Origin: Himantopus leucocephalus
Lineage: Eukaryota > Chordata > Aves > Charadriiformes > Recurvirostridae
Length of the DNA: 64,000 nt
NCBI GenBank assembly: GCA_003993805.1
Contig: RSEF01000006.1
Coordinates: forward strand, 23,079,676-23,143,675
Direction of reading: 5' to 3'
The notes beneath the pieces were generated by a model, which did not search any database, had not been told where the DNA came from, and was given only the letters and a program-made list of their open reading frames with translations. Below, one piece after another: positions 1-14,010 of the stretch. Every line of letters starts with the position of its first letter. Positions within the stretch are counted from its first letter, which is position 1. The position numbers were made by a program, and so were the translations under genes.

Positions 1-3000
1 ATATGACAGTCATCAGGGAGGAGGAAGATCTGAGCCATGCTAAATTTTACATGGAAGCTTTTATTTGATAAACCATATAGGAGGTTCTTGGAGATGTGAT
101 CGAAGTCATCATGCCATTCAGTGACTGACCACTAGGATAAAAAAATTACGATTCTGTCTCACTCCCTAACTTTTCTGTCTCCTGAATCTTGTGCCCCTAA
201 GCCTATTCTTCATGCTTCAACATGCTGAACTGATGATTTCATCCCCTAGCATCCATAGCCTCATGGCTATGATGGTTTCCTGGAAAGCAGGGGCTATGAG
301 ACCGAAATCTTTCAGGCTGAGGGTACAGAATCAGTGCCTCCCACACATGGGGAGTGATCCAGCTACAGTTGTGTCTCCTCCGTCTCATTCCTTACATGAA
401 AGAAAAACTTCCTTCTGCCCTTTGAAGGAAAGTAATCTGAGACCCAATTCTGGGAAGAGGCTGGCTACATCATGTACTGGCTCGCTGAAGCAGCCTTCTG
501 GCTAGTGTACTGGCTCTGATTAATCCCATTCTGCCATTCCTAACACAACCTTTGCCTTGAATGAAAGATTTTGCCATAAACTGAAGACTCTGGATTCTAC
601 ATCAACAGCCAGCATTAGTGACACCCAGAATCAGATTCGTGGGTAATATAAACTGTCTGTAGATACAACCTCATTCACAGAGGAAATACATGAAGAAGCA
701 ATTAACTCTTCCAGACCAGCACTCTAACATCAGTTTTCTTTATAAATCATAAAGACTGCATTTCACATACACAAGTGAGACTGTCTATACAAAATCCTCT
801 CTGAAATAGGTATGCAGGTTTAAAAGGGAGTTTTCGATTTTTAGATTCGAGATAAAAATAAATATCTTATTATCTCTGAAAACACATTTTTGCGTGTAAT
901 TACTTTGCCTTCAAGGGGATATGAAGGTTCTTCCTGCTGTCTATCACAGAAAATGGGTCCATTTCCATAGCATTAATTCCTGCTGCTTAAAATTAGTCTG
1001 GGACACCTTATTTAGTGGGAGAAGGTGATCCAACTGAAGTTATTTTAGAACCACCCTTTTTGGTTAATTATGAAGGACAAAAATTAACTCAGTTTATTAT
1101 TGCACTTGGGTAAGTATGTTGCCGTGAAATTTGTGTGATAATTACACAGAAGGGTGAAGGTTCACTGGCTTTTACACTACGTTTCAGTTATTGGGACAGA
1201 AAATGTTTGTACTTGGCATCTTCCCCTATGCCCTCAGGAAACAAAAAGTGCAAATGACATTGCTGCAGGGTGAAGCTGTGTTTTGAATTGCAGCAGACGG
1301 AAAGATACCTGTGCTATGGCAACACTGATAGTGTTACACATGGACTACAACTAATATTTTAGCGCTGCTTGAAGCAGTGATATTTTCACAAATATATTTT
1401 AAACCCTATTATCAGTTTTTTTCCAGAACTGAAAAAGTGGAAAAAGGAGAAAGAGAGAAGGCAAAACTAAGACTTGAGGGACACACAAGCCCATAACAGC
1501 TATATAAATATACCTTTCATTGGGCTGAGTGATTTAAAGAATTGCTATATTCCATACACAGGAGAAAAGGAGTGCTGTGCACCCCACCACCACTTACACA
1601 AGCTATGAGAAATGTTCGAATACATGAGTTTCTTGGGCAACCATTAGTAGGTCTACCCTCCTAGCTTTGGCCCCCTGAATATTAATTCAGAGTGATCCTT
1701 TCAGGGCTATCACAGGAAGAGACACACACTGGGACTCAAAGAAGTTTGAAAAATGTTGCTGCCAGTAGGGAAGATAGGGTTTGTGGTGGGGTACAATGTT
1801 CTGAGAGTGAACGTTTGTTCAGTCTGTGTTACCAGCTATAGGTGTTTTGTCTTAGATTGTTTGGACTGTTGCATCTGTTAGCCCTGCCTAATTACATCAG
1901 CCACGTTCTACCAGGAACCAAAGAACTGTGTGTGTCTTGTGTGCCCTGTATCTTTTGTATATTTTAACTGCCAATGATACTGTCTGTTGATGTAGCATGG
2001 TGTCAGGTAAACAAAGAACTTTATGAAACTGATTAGAAGGCGTATATGAATAGATCCATTCAGTTTCTCTAAGCGTGCATGTTTCGTAGTAGCTCAGGAT
2101 CTGGCCCTATACCATAGCAAGAAACAGCTGTCACTGATAATGCATTTTATGAAGATACCCCTGTAGTTTATGTATTACTCGTAACAGATTATTAATAACT
2201 CATTTATCTCAATCAGTTTTTCATTATTGCTGTTAATACTGCATTGTTGCCATGCAATCTGCAAAGTAAATAACCAGACAATGATTGTAACAACAGATGG
2301 TCATTTGTGATCATGTAATTACACAGCCATGGCTGCCCTAGAAAGTAATCTGCTACCCTCACTTGCAAACTGCAGATAAAGACAACGGTAAATGATATTT
2401 CAATTTGCTAGAACTCACAGATTAATTATGACACAATACACTAGCTATTGTGAGATATTTATCTCAGAATAATCTATCAGACAACTGTCATTTAAAGGAA
2501 TACCACATAACGTACAGAGGTAGACTTTGCATGTAGAACTTTACAGGTGCTTACAGGTCTACACGTGCTGTTTATTGACAGTCATGCACAAGCATACACA
2601 AAAGCCTTCCAAAGCATCTCACTGAAAATTAGAGTGATAACTCTTAGACTAGTTATGCAGTGACTCTGCTGTTGGCTGGCAACTCTTGCTGTTTACACCC
2701 ATTCAGGCCAATCAGAAGAACCAGATTAGTGACAGGCAAAATATCTGGGAGAATGTTGGCTTAATAAAGTGCTTTACTACAGGTAAATGCCAACAACATT
2801 CATGAGACCCGGAGCACTTCTACAAAATCTGAGAGGAAGAAATATTTAAGACAAACAAATTGCAACAAACCCTCATCAGAAGTTATGGAAGATGACTGAA
2901 ATGACTATCTTTACACACTGTACAGACTCAGCCTCTATATTCAGAGCAGTTGAAGCCAGACCCTCTCTGCATCTCATGGCACTATATCCCTTGAAAGAAT

Positions 3001-3573
3001 GAAGCAAGAGACATAGAATAGTCCAGCAATGCAAACAGGAGTCCATAAATCGCAAGACTACTGGTCTGCTTTGTCTCCTTAGCTTGAGTTGTAATTAAAA
3101 GACATAATCATACTATAAACATTAAGCTGCCCAAGTATATATTTAGGGATCACCCGGTGAAGCCAGGGCCACCCTCAGGCAAACGGTATATATATTACAA
3201 AAGAGCAGTAGTAACTTTAGTTCCACACATTTCATCAAAAGATCAGAAAGGACATTAGAAATATTTGGGAAACATTTTTCAACTATTCTGCAGAACAGAC
3301 AAATACTATGATTTTCAGGGATTTTATTCTAAAATATAGAAATCTGAGTTGCAGAGAAGTTAATGTACCTTTCACAGAAACTTAGGTGACAACTAAACAC
3401 TGAACACTCCCAGTGCTGGCCTGTAAAAGACATGCTTATAACGATGACTTATTCTGAAGAACTTAAGATCCAGGAACAAAATATGAAAAGAAAGAGAACT
3501 ATCAATATTATGTTAAAAGATACAGTCTTAGATTTTCATTTTATTAGTAAGAAATACTAGGGCAGATACTTAC
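1..3573. other. Intron of ADGRA1 (3' part of window)
   Basis: No coding exon was recognised. The next ADGRA1 exon (starting VGI, TM3) is not visible on the minus strand here and must lie before the window. A 104-codon plus-strand open stretch at 191-505 resembles nothing I know. There are short A/T runs and no clear interspersed repeat. Confidence 0.7.
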
Positions 3574-3697
3574 AGCTTGACATATAATTGGATATTTAAT
3601 GCGATTGATTCCACCAGCAAAAACAGCAAATGTAAGAGCAGTATGGAAACAAAAGTTGAGAAGCATGTGCCATCCTTTTCTACTTATTCGGATTGTG
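3574..3697 (-). CDS. ADGRA1: ADGRA1 exon: TM2 and first extracellular loop
   Basis: The exon is 124 bp. It follows a ttcaacag acceptor (AG at 3699-3698) and ends at a gct|gtaagt donor (GT at 3573-3572). Its first base completes a Ser codon begun in the upstream exon, and it ends on a codon boundary. The peptide begins [15 protein letters not shown], then [15 protein letters not shown], and ends [11 protein letters not shown]. This is intracellular loop 1, TM2, and the extracellular loop up to the conserved Cys expected to pair with the second extracellular loop. The next residues in the family (VGI and on) would start the following exon, which I could not find in positions 1-3573. An open frame on the opposite strand over the same bases is a shadow. 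Confidence 0.95.
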
Positions 3698-4642
3698 CTG
3701 TTGAAAAACCACATTTTAAAGTTAAAACCCAACACATCCATTATGAAAATTATGCTTTTGAAAAAATGCTTAATATGATAGAATTAAAATCTCTGATTCT
3801 TGAATACCTGCGTAGCAATAGGCCTATAGGACAGCCTGATTTATATAGCATTGAAATCAATGGTAAAAAGGTAAAATCAATGGTAAAATTTGTAAAAAGA
3901 GCCCACTGACAAGGGTCTACTGACTTAAAGTTTCCTCCATCAAATCAAGTATTTAAAGTAGAGTAATACAAGCAAAAGGCTTATTGCATAGCTTCAGATA
4001 TGCATAACATTAACAAGACATCTCTAAAGGATTAAATGGAAGCTGAAGATCAGAAGTCATTGCATTAAGTTCACTTAATTAATATTTAGCAGCTTCTACT
4101 GTACAATACATTCCTACTCTTTTAAATTGCTAATGGTCTTTAGCAGAAGCATGTGGTTAAAATGGCATTTATATAAATCTTTCATATAAAGGAAAACACA
4201 AGTTTTCTAAACCCAAGAAGATTTAGAAGTCAAAGAAAGTTTCTTTTATCCAATAACAGTTACCAAGTCTTTGAACCAAACTTGCTCGTAGAAGCCAGTA
4301 CCACCAGTGTAGTGGCCCACAGTGCTGCTCTTTGACTGGAATTTGCCAGACAGAATTTGATAGTGCGTGTGGTTTTGTATTGAATTGTCAAATTAGAAAT
4401 CTTAGGAACAACTTGTAGACCATTTATACATACATCTCAGGAAAGACACAGCTTGGGAGCAGTTTGAGAAAGGCTGACATAACCTTTTTTTTATTTCTCT
4501 GGTGTAAATCACATTGCTGATATTACTATCCAACAGTAACTCAGACCTTGTAAATTTATCTTTTCAGCAAGGGTTAGAAAAATTGAAGTACCTCAGCATA
4601 ATTCTGACCATTTAACACAAGCACTTAAAATTGAATTCTTAC
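3698..4642 (-). other. ADGRA1 intron between the TM1 and TM2 exons
   Basis: This 945-bp intron is bounded by a GT at 4642-4641 and an AG at 3699-3698. It is AT-rich. An 18-bp imperfect direct repeat (aaatcaatggtaaaa) occurs twice near 3,858-3,890. No other structure was seen. Confidence 0.85.
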
Positions 4643-4770
4643 CTGTGATGGACAATGTAGGTGATAATGGAAGCAAACAGGCACAACAACATAACTGCAG
4701 TACATGCATATACCACAGGGTGCAGAAACTCCCCTGGGTACTGGGGGAAAGACAGCACTGTCTTAAAATC
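4643..4770 (-). CDS. ADGRA1: ADGRA1 exon: post-GPS linker and TM1
   Basis: The exon is 128 bp, with acceptor ctccatag (AG at 4772-4771) and donor cacag|gtaag (GT at 4642-4641). It starts on a codon boundary and ends with two bases of a Ser codon, matching the TM2 exon. The peptide runs [15 protein letters not shown], then [15 protein letters not shown], then [12 protein letters not shown]: a short stalk followed by one clear hydrophobic helix. The opening residues correspond to the start of the short human ADGRA1 protein (MDLKTVLSLPRYPGEF, from memory), where the Met comes from the preceding exon. Longer open frames on either strand over this stretch are in the wrong frame. Confidence 0.95.
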
Positions 4771-7700
4771 CTATGGAGAAAGCAAAATGATTTTACATTG
4801 TTAGGCGTGTGTGAAACTCTGAGACTCCATTTCAATATGTCCTGTCATTTCTAGCTGTTCCTTCTCAGGAGCAGGAAAATAAGATGATGAACTTTTTATG
4901 TAGAGAGAGTTCATTAATTTACAATAACATCAGACTGCTCTTTCCTCATCTGCATACACTTTGCAAGACAAATTAACCTTTTTTGTACAAGCAAACGTAT
5001 CTTAATTAAAAAAATAAAGTCTGAAAAAATACACAGAACATTACATCTTCCAGGTATTAGCAATGTCTGTTCCTTCTGATAAGATGAACTTTATGTGTGT
5101 ATTTTCCTAGGATATTAAGTACAAAATATCAAATTACCATAAAGGTCTCTAAAAGGCATATACATGGCTGCAGAAGAACCACTTAAAGAACCAAAAGCCA
5201 TGAGAATACACCCAAAATATCGACTGACTCGCTCCTATATTCAAATATAATTCCCAGTTGATACACCTCTGACCCAGTGACCTTCACACAGACTTGCAAA
5301 TACTCTGCTACCTATATCAATTCTAAGCAGCTTGACAGCTATACTAACAGCAGAATAAAGACACACACATTCCTTTTGGACCTGCTAGTGCCTACTGACA
5401 GAATTTTTCATGAAAAACATAATGAAAAACTATTAATATCTTTGTAAAATTAACCAAGTTTCCATTCTAAATTACTGAATCTCACAAGTAAGAAATAATA
5501 GGAGAGCTAAATCTGCAGGTGTGATGGATGGAAAGGAAAAGGAGCCCATTACAGAAAGCAGTTGCTTCAGACTATCAGATTTAAACTAAATATTAGAGTT
5601 TCACTGTAATACATTGAGCCACATCTGTTTGTGGCACTACATTTCTGCAAACAAGTACTATAAATTAGACACAATCACCTGAGTGCAAACAAAGTGTTGT
5701 CTACATGCCAGTTTCCATGTGCAGTGGCACTAACTGTACACATAAAAATTAATATGCATCCCAGCAGAGAAAAAGCTTAAATCTGAAAAACTACTGAATA
5801 TGACAATAAAGAAAACTCTAACACTGCAAATACTGGCATACATCTAAAAGATTTTTTTCTTATTTGTCAGTTTTAGGTTCCCCTGGAAGAAGATTCTATA
5901 CACTATTTTCCTGAGGTGAAGTCTCCCCTTTGGACACCGGGACTATAATGCTAATACATTTTTCTAATTGAATTTGCATGCAGAGAACTGGTTTCCAGCA
6001 CCATTATTTATGTATATGAACTTGTCCATGCACAAGCAGATAATGTTCATAAGTATATGCAATTATTAAATCAGGGGGAAAGGTACTGTTCCGTTTACCT
6101 TCCAGAAAGGTCCTTACAATTAACAGATGCCCTGGTCATCATTATTTTTCTTCATACTAGCTTTAAAGCTCCTAAGATTGATTGTACCAGTATCTCCACA
6201 TGCATATTAATGTCAGTTCTAAAACAGAGGGGCTTACAACACATATAAAAAAGACCATCAAAATGAACAAATAACGTATGAACAAGTTGGCAAATATATG
6301 TCATCACGTCCCATTTCTCTTCAAGTACTTTCTCAGTTGTGTGTGTACCTCAGTGAAATCTGCTCAGTCACCACTTGTCCCACACACAAGCCCTCTCTCA
6401 GTCCTGCCCAGCTGACCAAGACTCAGAGGTGGGGTCACTCGCCATAGAGGTATTCTTATGCTGTGTCCTGACATCTCTTGCTGCTCTTCCCTCAACCACG
6501 AGTGGAATAGAAGAGGCAAAGAACTCTGTCTTTTGAGCTGGCAGCTTTTTGGTGAGATGAACCTATGCTCTTGAGGCCTTCTCTTGATTTTTTTTTTTTT
6601 TTTAGTGTGCATGAATATACATTCAGGATATACTGAAGTCACAATTTTCAAATAATTCTTAAAAAGTCTATTGGCTCAGAACTGCCACTGAATCTCCACT
6701 AAAACACCCTTTTTTTTACCATCTTTTCTCCCATGTTTTCATTTGTGTCATCTCCCCATTAACTCTTTTACAGATTGAATTTCTTGAGACAGACTGTTAT
6801 TGACCAGAAATGTTCAGTACTTGGCTTATATTACTAGAGTAGTAATGTAAATACTGGACAATTTAAATAGAAATACTCTACTGAAAATGATAAAATATTT
6901 ATTTCTAGCTCTTACTGATAGAATCATATTTTGGTATACCAATAGTACACTTTGTCCTAATTTTTTGTATACACTTGCTTCAGTTCTGTGCATTAAGAAA
7001 ACTGTTACTGTAACTAATATAGTAGTAACTGTGCAGTTATTTAAAGAAATAAGTATCTTCAGTATTTCTGAAAAAATATTCTGAAAAGTTAACAAAGTTG
7101 TGAAAAAGGAAACACAGTGAAGGTATGTAGCAACAAATGAAAGCAATTTTACTTGAGGTGGCATCATTCAGTGTACTAAAAACTAGCCTTTAATAGTGTA
7201 AATGCAAGAATCAACTGATCACTATGTTTGAACATCAGTATAAAAGTAAATACCGTATGTCCTACAGGAATACAGCCATTTTACCTGCAGAACCAAGAAC
7301 AATTAGCATCTTAAAGCTAATTCCATTTTAAAATAGTCATTTTTTATTATTATCTCTTGTCAAATTTTGTGCAGTAAATAAGTGGTAAAACTTTTGAGTA
7401 CCATAATGCATTATTGCCAATGTAGAATATCCTTTTGAAGAGTTTTGTGTACTGAAAACTGATTTCATTATAGATATATAATAAATTTATCTTGTCTGCT
7501 TTTTGATGATAATTAAACCTTATTGATCTGTCAACCTCCCCGGAGTAATCCTCTGGGGAAGACAGCATGCAGAAAACAAAGTTATTTTTTTCATGCTGTA
7601 CGCAAAGCAGCATAATTGTATGTTACATTTTAAAAAGGTAGGTTTGATTTTATTTCCTAGAGGGCATTCAAATGATAATGATATTGAAAAATGGCAGGAA

Positions 7701-8529
7701 TATCTACAGGAAAATGAATACACACAGGACTTTGACCATTACAAACTGCTGTCTACAACTATAAGGCCAGTAAAATGGTGTCTAATGAGAAATTGTCATT
7801 CATTCACCCTTACAAGGTGTGAAACCAGCTTCTTTCAGCTGTAAATGCCACCATAGTATATAAGGCACAATAGAAATTAGCAATGGAAATTAGTGAGAGA
7901 AAAGAGTTTTGATCAGCCATTCCATCCAACAATCAGAATTATAAAAACGTCAGAGTGCAAATGGGACTGTTTCGCTTTTACTTGAGACTTTATTCCAAAA
8001 ATCGACTGAGACAGTCACGTCTATACTGATCAGTTAAAACTCAATATGAAAGTACAAAGAGGTATAGACAAATTATATGCCAAAGGCAGCCCTGAGACAT
8101 CTAATAGCAGATGCTGAGAAAGCCGAGGGGAAGACACAGTGAGCTAATACAAAATATCTGGTACTTTCACAAAATCACAGCTGCTAAAACCAATCTGGTT
8201 TGTGTTGTAAATTTTTGTAATCATATTGGCAAATTCAACATTTATTTTTAATATATTGCTTGTAATCATATGACTTTAGAAACTGGTTTCTGTGTTTAAA
8301 GCAGGACACGTGGAATTGTGTTCCCCAAGGAAGTGGTATACAAGTGCCACAGAGACTTAGATACACAAGTGCATTTGAACAATCAGTTATGGTAAGATTT
8401 AGATTCCTATTTGTATTTAAATTCCTCCTACTTCAACAAAACAAAATTTAAAAATTAGGTGCCAAATATTAGGATGTTTAGGAGCACCAGAATATGGAAA
8501 TTATCCATAGAGTTGGGTCTCTATGGAAA
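4771..8529 (-). other. ADGRA1 intron, first part of the 9.2-kb intron
   Basis: This is AT-rich intronic sequence between the GPS exon and the TM1 exon. It holds a T15 run near 6,588 (reading into a minus-strand poly-Lys open stretch that is an artefact) and many short chance open frames. I see no exon, repeat family or regulatory motif I can name. Confidence 0.7.
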
Positions 8530-8985
8530 GCTGAAAAAGCTGCAGTGCACATTGAGGGGAGCAGTTGATGTGCTGGAGGGCAGGACTGCCATTTGACAAG
8601 ATCTCAACAGGCTGGAGGAATGGGCTTACAGGAACCTCATGAAGTTCAATGAAGAGAAATAAAATGTTTCCTGACTCTGGGACAGAGTAACCCCAACAGC
8701 AATACAGGCTGAGGGACAATTGACTGGAAAGAAGCTTTGCAGAAAAGGACAATAAACTGAAAGTAAGCCAGTGGTCAGCCCTTATGACACGTAAGGTGAA
8801 CTGCATATTGGGCCATATTTGCAAGAGCACAGACAGCAGGCTGAGGGAAGTGATTATTCCCTTCTGTTCACCACTGGTGAGACCAAATCTTGACTAGCGT
8901 GTCCAGTTTGGGGCACTTCAGTAGAAGAAAGACTTTGAAAAATTGGAAAGAGTCCAGTAGAAGCCACCAAGACAATAAGATGGCT
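8530..8985 (+). mobile_element. CR1 LINE fragment (end of ORF2 region)
   Basis: This fragment follows the CR1 reverse-transcriptase 3' region in order. It has a GTGCTGGAGGGCAGGACTGCCATT-like segment near 8,570, 'aggctggaggaatgggc' then 'aggaacctcatgaagttcaa' near 8,608-8,651, 'gctttgcagaaaaggac' near 8,733, 'actggtgagacca' near 8,873, and 'gtgtccagtttggggcac' near 8,899 leading to 'ggaaagagtccag'. It lacks the 3' UTR and terminal ATTCTATG word, so it is truncated at both ends. Small indels and stops break every frame. It lies within the ADGRA1 intron in antisense orientation to the gene. Confidence 0.88.
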
Positions 8986-11900
8986 CAAGACCTAGATTCT
9001 AGGTCTTTAACTTACACCTCCTGGATCCCAAGAGTTGGCCCATTTTACTGAGCTTCTTTATAGTCTGGATCCCTATACTTTCTGGTTACAGCTGCACCAC
9101 CAAGGATGCAAGATCCATTAAACCAACAGAAAGGAAGAGCAAATAGGAAGAAAGAGCTTGAGCCAGAGGCTTGATTTGTTACAAAGGTAGTGCATTTTGA
9201 AGGAGACAAGCCTGGATTTTTGTCCCCAGTAACAAGACAGTTTATGCATTTTACAGAGTAAATAGCATATGTTACTAAGCGTAATTTAATTAAAAGTAGA
9301 TGTAATCCAAGGAGAAAGGAATAAAAGCCAGATCTTGCTCTTATGAGCTCCAAGGCTTTATGCAAAAGACTCGCACATTCAGGAACATTCTTTTCTGGGA
9401 AGCTGGACTTAATACTGTCCATATGGACTAAGCATTCTCTGTTAGGTGAGCAGTACATGCCAGCTGAGGACTTAGGTGAAGAGTATGTGCCTCTTTGCCA
9501 GGCTTCTGAATGACAGCAGAGCTTAGAAATCCAGCTCTTCACACTAGGAAGCATCTATGCACATGCAGAGGAATCTAATTCCAAGGAATTTTACAGTTCC
9601 CACTACACCAAATGTTAACTTCACAGATAGCAGGTAAAGTTTCTGGATCACTTTCATAGTCTTTGGTGCTTAAACTCTGCTAAGGTCTATTCTGTAGTGT
9701 AAAAGTAGGTGTTTAAACAAAAAATAATTGAAAAGCTCATTCTTAAACATCTCTTTATAAGCAGTCTGATTTTTCAAAGTACCGAACCACGTTTCCACAG
9801 CCTGTTACGAGAAAACCCTGTGTTCTCTATGGGGAAAATGTCAAATACTGTAATTATGACAACCTTCTAAATGACATCTCTGTAATACTTCCCCGACTCA
9901 TGAATTAATTTCTCAAAAGGCTTAGACAGGCTGTTTAATTTGGAGAAGACCTGAAACATGGAATTTTATAAGACTATTTTCAGAATTGAACTTTGTGAAT
10001 AGGCCTAAGAAATTCTGCAGTTATCTCCAATCACACTGAAAATATTGAAAATGTGGCTTTTGTAGTACCAATTTGGAAAGACTTAAAAGATTCAGAGAAT
10101 GCTGGTAAAACAAGAGGAGCAAAATCCTGTTAACTCTTAGCATGATCCATTCCTATTATCTTGCCTCTCTTCAATTTCTCATTCACTGTTTTCCAAGGTT
10201 TGCTTCCAAAATAGTTTCCAATTTGCTGTTTTTGTCATCTCAGTCTCCTCAGCCCTAATTATCTCAGCTAGCCATCCACTGAACGTATGCTACTTTTGCA
10301 AATAATGACTCCTTACCCTCAGAAAGAAAAAAAAAAATCCAACAAAAACCCTACCTACATTGTTTGGAATAATGAGATACATTGTGACAACACAAGAAAG
10401 TTGTTTATGATTTTATGTTCATTTAACCTATCTTTGGGATTAGAATTAAAAATGCTAACAATATTTATTAATCCATTTTATGTTAACTGAGAAGTAGCAC
10501 ACTTAGATTTAAAAATTTTACTAGTGTTTATTTGAAGAAATTACTATTGACAAAGCAGTCTGAGGGGGAAAAGGAAATGATGTATATAATTACAGTAATA
10601 TCCATTGCTATTGAGTTACCATTCTGTTCTAAGAAAAATGAAAGGAAGAACAAAGGACAATGTATGTCAAAATATATTCAGGAAATTTTTAAATTCAGTG
10701 TTGCTCTTGCATATTTTTGTTCTCTCCTGAAGAGTTTTTACTCAGATGTACTATGGCTACAGGGCACTAGATTGGTCATAACATACACAAATATTGTCTT
10801 AAAAAATTAAAATATTTATACAGATATCAGTTCACAAGAGAGCACAAACGCATAGTATTTATAGAAAAAACCTTATAATTAGATATACCAAAGCTTCAGA
10901 ATATATAAGTTCATAATTTTGCTCTAAAACAGAAAATCATATTGCAGAGGTTCATAGTTCAAGACCCTAGAGGGCTTTAGCCACTTCCAAAATAAACTAG
11001 AGTGTGACTGTCTTTCTTCCTCCTACAGATAACAGAAGAAAAGGCAAAATAGGAGACTGCTCTAAACACACAGTATATGAAAGGAAAGGCAGGAATATAA
11101 CTCAAGAGTTTAATTCACAGTATTTTACTCTCAACCATAGGACACACCATTCAAAAGCTGATCAGCAAAAGGAAATGCTGTATTATGTCTGATTCTACCA
11201 TTTCACTTCCATCCACTGGTCCAACGCAGAGCAGAGTGAAAGCGTGAGAGCAGTGTAAGGGAAGGAGCTTGTACCTCCTTTCCAACCCAACCTCCGAACT
11301 GTACTCGCTCTCTCATTGACATCATTTGAACAACTGTCACAGAGAGAAATGAAATGGCTCTACATGAATCCTCTCACTTGAAGTATGCTCATGCTTATTA
11401 ATTATCAATCGTAGTTGATAAATCCTTGATTACTGCCTTCCTAAAAAAGGACTCTATGAAACCTTTATTTTAACCCTTTTACGGTACGTAGGTAGAAACA
11501 ACTTTTATAAGAGCAGTTCAGGGAACTCTGTCTCACTATTTAAAAAGATAACAAATCAGAATATGTGCTGTACTAACTATAAAATGGACAGTTCAATTAA
11601 CTGAGGCTTCTATTTCATCTTGTTCCACAGCAGGATATACATTATTCTGATGGTAATGTAAACCTTCATCACTGTTGCTTTATTGCTGCTCTTCAGTTAA
11701 CAGATGCTACTTCAGTTTTCTGCTATTACGCCAAAACATAATAATCAATTATGAATTTTTATGGTTTAATAGAATAGAGAATTATAGATTAATAACATGT
11801 ATGATATTGTAGCTAATTTCATTGGCTACATACCATATGCTAGCTATTTTGAATTTGCAGTCAGTATTTTAAAATAGTTTAGGCACTCAGGTGTGAATTA

Positions 11901-14010
11901 AGAAGATACACATAGGCACTTTATATTGTTTCTATTATAAAATAATAGCTAAGCAGAACAATGAACAATTGAAATATATTCATTTCTGGTATGAGAATTT
12001 AACTGCCCAGAAAAGCGTACTTTTTATCAAATAAAACAATCTCTGACTTTATGCCACAATACACTGATTAAGAAATAACATTTGAATGAAAATGGTTGCG
12101 CATAATGAAGCTGCAAAAGTTTTTCAATAGCTGTTTAGAAAGACAGCTGTTGGAAGACATATTTGTGTGTGTACACATGTGTATTAAAATGACTTAAGGG
12201 CAGGTATCTTTTTTCTTAAAAGTAACTGTGAAACATGAGCTAAGGAACACATCGCATCAGTTGCTACCACATCAATTGCAAAGTAAGGGTGAGCCTAAGA
12301 TTCTGTTTTCTTGTCTTGCACAGATAACAATGGAAGATTCACATAGAAAAAAAGCAAAACTGAATTACCATGACAAAACAAACACAAGACCAGAATTACA
12401 TACCAGATACAAGAGCTGCAGTAAAAGGTGCCTCAGTTGCCTTTATGGTTGTAGAAAAACCAATCTGCTACCTCTTATCAGAGATAAATGTGCATTTGGC
12501 TTTACAAACCAAAAATTAACTGTAGCCCTTAGGTCAGTATATGATTTTTGCAAACAAAAGGAAACCATAGAATTGGTTGTTTGCAAGCAATTAGCAAACA
12601 TTTAATAACTACCCAAAGTTAAAGAAGAACAGGCTGAACCCAAGCAGTTGAAGGAGGAGGAAGCCATTTTGGGTGTGGCACCTGCAAAGTCAACAGGTGC
12701 TTTCTTTAATGAATTTAGAAAAACATCTCAAAGCAAAATTATGTTTCACATTTGAAGAAACTAGCGGCTGGGGCAAAAAAGGGAACTCATAGAAGCTGTA
12801 GAAAATTAGGTATATTTGATGTCATCAAACCTTAGGAACAGCTCTTAAATCCTGAACAATTCTGGAATGGATGAAGAAAATTGTTCAAGTAACTCTGAGG
12901 GAAAGCAGTTCTTACGAAGTGGACGATAATATCCGCATTTAACTTGTGGGTGCCACAGCCTTGTGCTATGATTGGCTGCCATCTGGGTTCCATCTGACAG
13001 CAGCAGATTGGTATTCTCTGCACACGTCCTCGCAATTCCTGTTGCCTATGTTTGCTGTCCCTTACACATACACACAATACATTGTTTACTCAACTATAAA
13101 CATTTCTGAAATGTACACAAGCAGCATCTACAGTGCAATCATGCACCAGCATTCAGGATCAATCTGGGATGAATAGCGCTCATCTGGCTAACCTTTCTAC
13201 AACTGGCTTATAATAAATATTTTTAATGGTGCATACATTTTTTTTTCACCTATGTATGTTAGAAAGCTCTAATGTTTTGTTTGCTTTCCCTTGCTCCCTG
13301 AATAATAAGATGTCATTACTGCATGTATAATCATTTTGCTTTCAAGAAGGTAACTTTCCGTAAAGCACTATAGTTAAATAACTGCAATGGGAACTGTAAG
13401 TGTGACTAAGAACAGACCAAAGCAGCCTGATGTGTTAGCACTGCACAGAAATATTTTTCTTCAGGAACAGCAATTTCGCAAGAAGGCTATCGGCATTGGT
13501 ATACAAACTGAAACTCCTACAGGATCAACAAGGACAGCGCTGTCCTTACTTAAAAGAGCAGATGTTATTCCTCTCCATTTATTAAATGATTCAACATTGC
13601 GGTATGCCTGCAACTAATTAGTATGATCAACACAGTGCAGGGCAGGAACAAAAGCAGACCAGCCTCTGAGATGTGCTGATGTAAAAGCACACAGGAGTAT
13701 ACATTTTTAAACGCTGTCCTATAATTTATAACCATTACATACTAATCCTTTCTTGATGGAACTTTCATTTGTAAGACTGAATTTAATGTCATTTCTGATC
13801 AGGCCCGTCTCTGGATATTAAAACTGACCACCAGGTTTATTCACTTACTAGCAGTTAAATAACTTTCTTTAAGACTGTCTTACTCAACATTATAGCAAAG
13901 AGAAGGTCAGTTACTGGCAATGAAGAATGACACAGGTGCACATAAAAAGAACATATACCTATGGCAAAAGAGAGAGAAATATAGGTATATTTGCTAAGTC
14001 ATATACTTAC
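8986..14010 (-). other. ADGRA1 intron, second part of the 9.2-kb intron
   Basis: No exon was recognised. The longest open frame of the window, 169 codons, lies on the minus strand at 9,045-9,554 directly beside the CR1 fragment; it matches nothing I know. Plus-strand open frames at 12,228-12,605 (125 codons) and 13,387-13,617 (76 codons) are likewise unrecognised and show no splice or start context. The remainder is AT-rich. Confidence 0.6.

Noticed and set aside
3577..3909. 110-codon plus-strand open frame over the TM2 exon.
   Set aside because: It is the antisense shadow of a conserved coding exon and has no similarity of its own.
4593..4835. 80-codon minus-strand open frame over the TM1 exon.
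   Set aside because: It is out of frame with the receptor; the real peptide reads [12 protein letters not shown] in another frame and is bounded by splice sites.
12228..12605. 125-codon plus-strand open frame.
   Set aside because: No recognisable domain, no promoter or splice context, and AT-rich intron background; not supportable as a gene.
12900..13040. Minus-strand Trp/Gly-containing frame considered as the GPS exon.
   Set aside because: The landmarks (GGW, EGC, AVLM) are absent, and the true GPS exon was found at 14,219-14,011.
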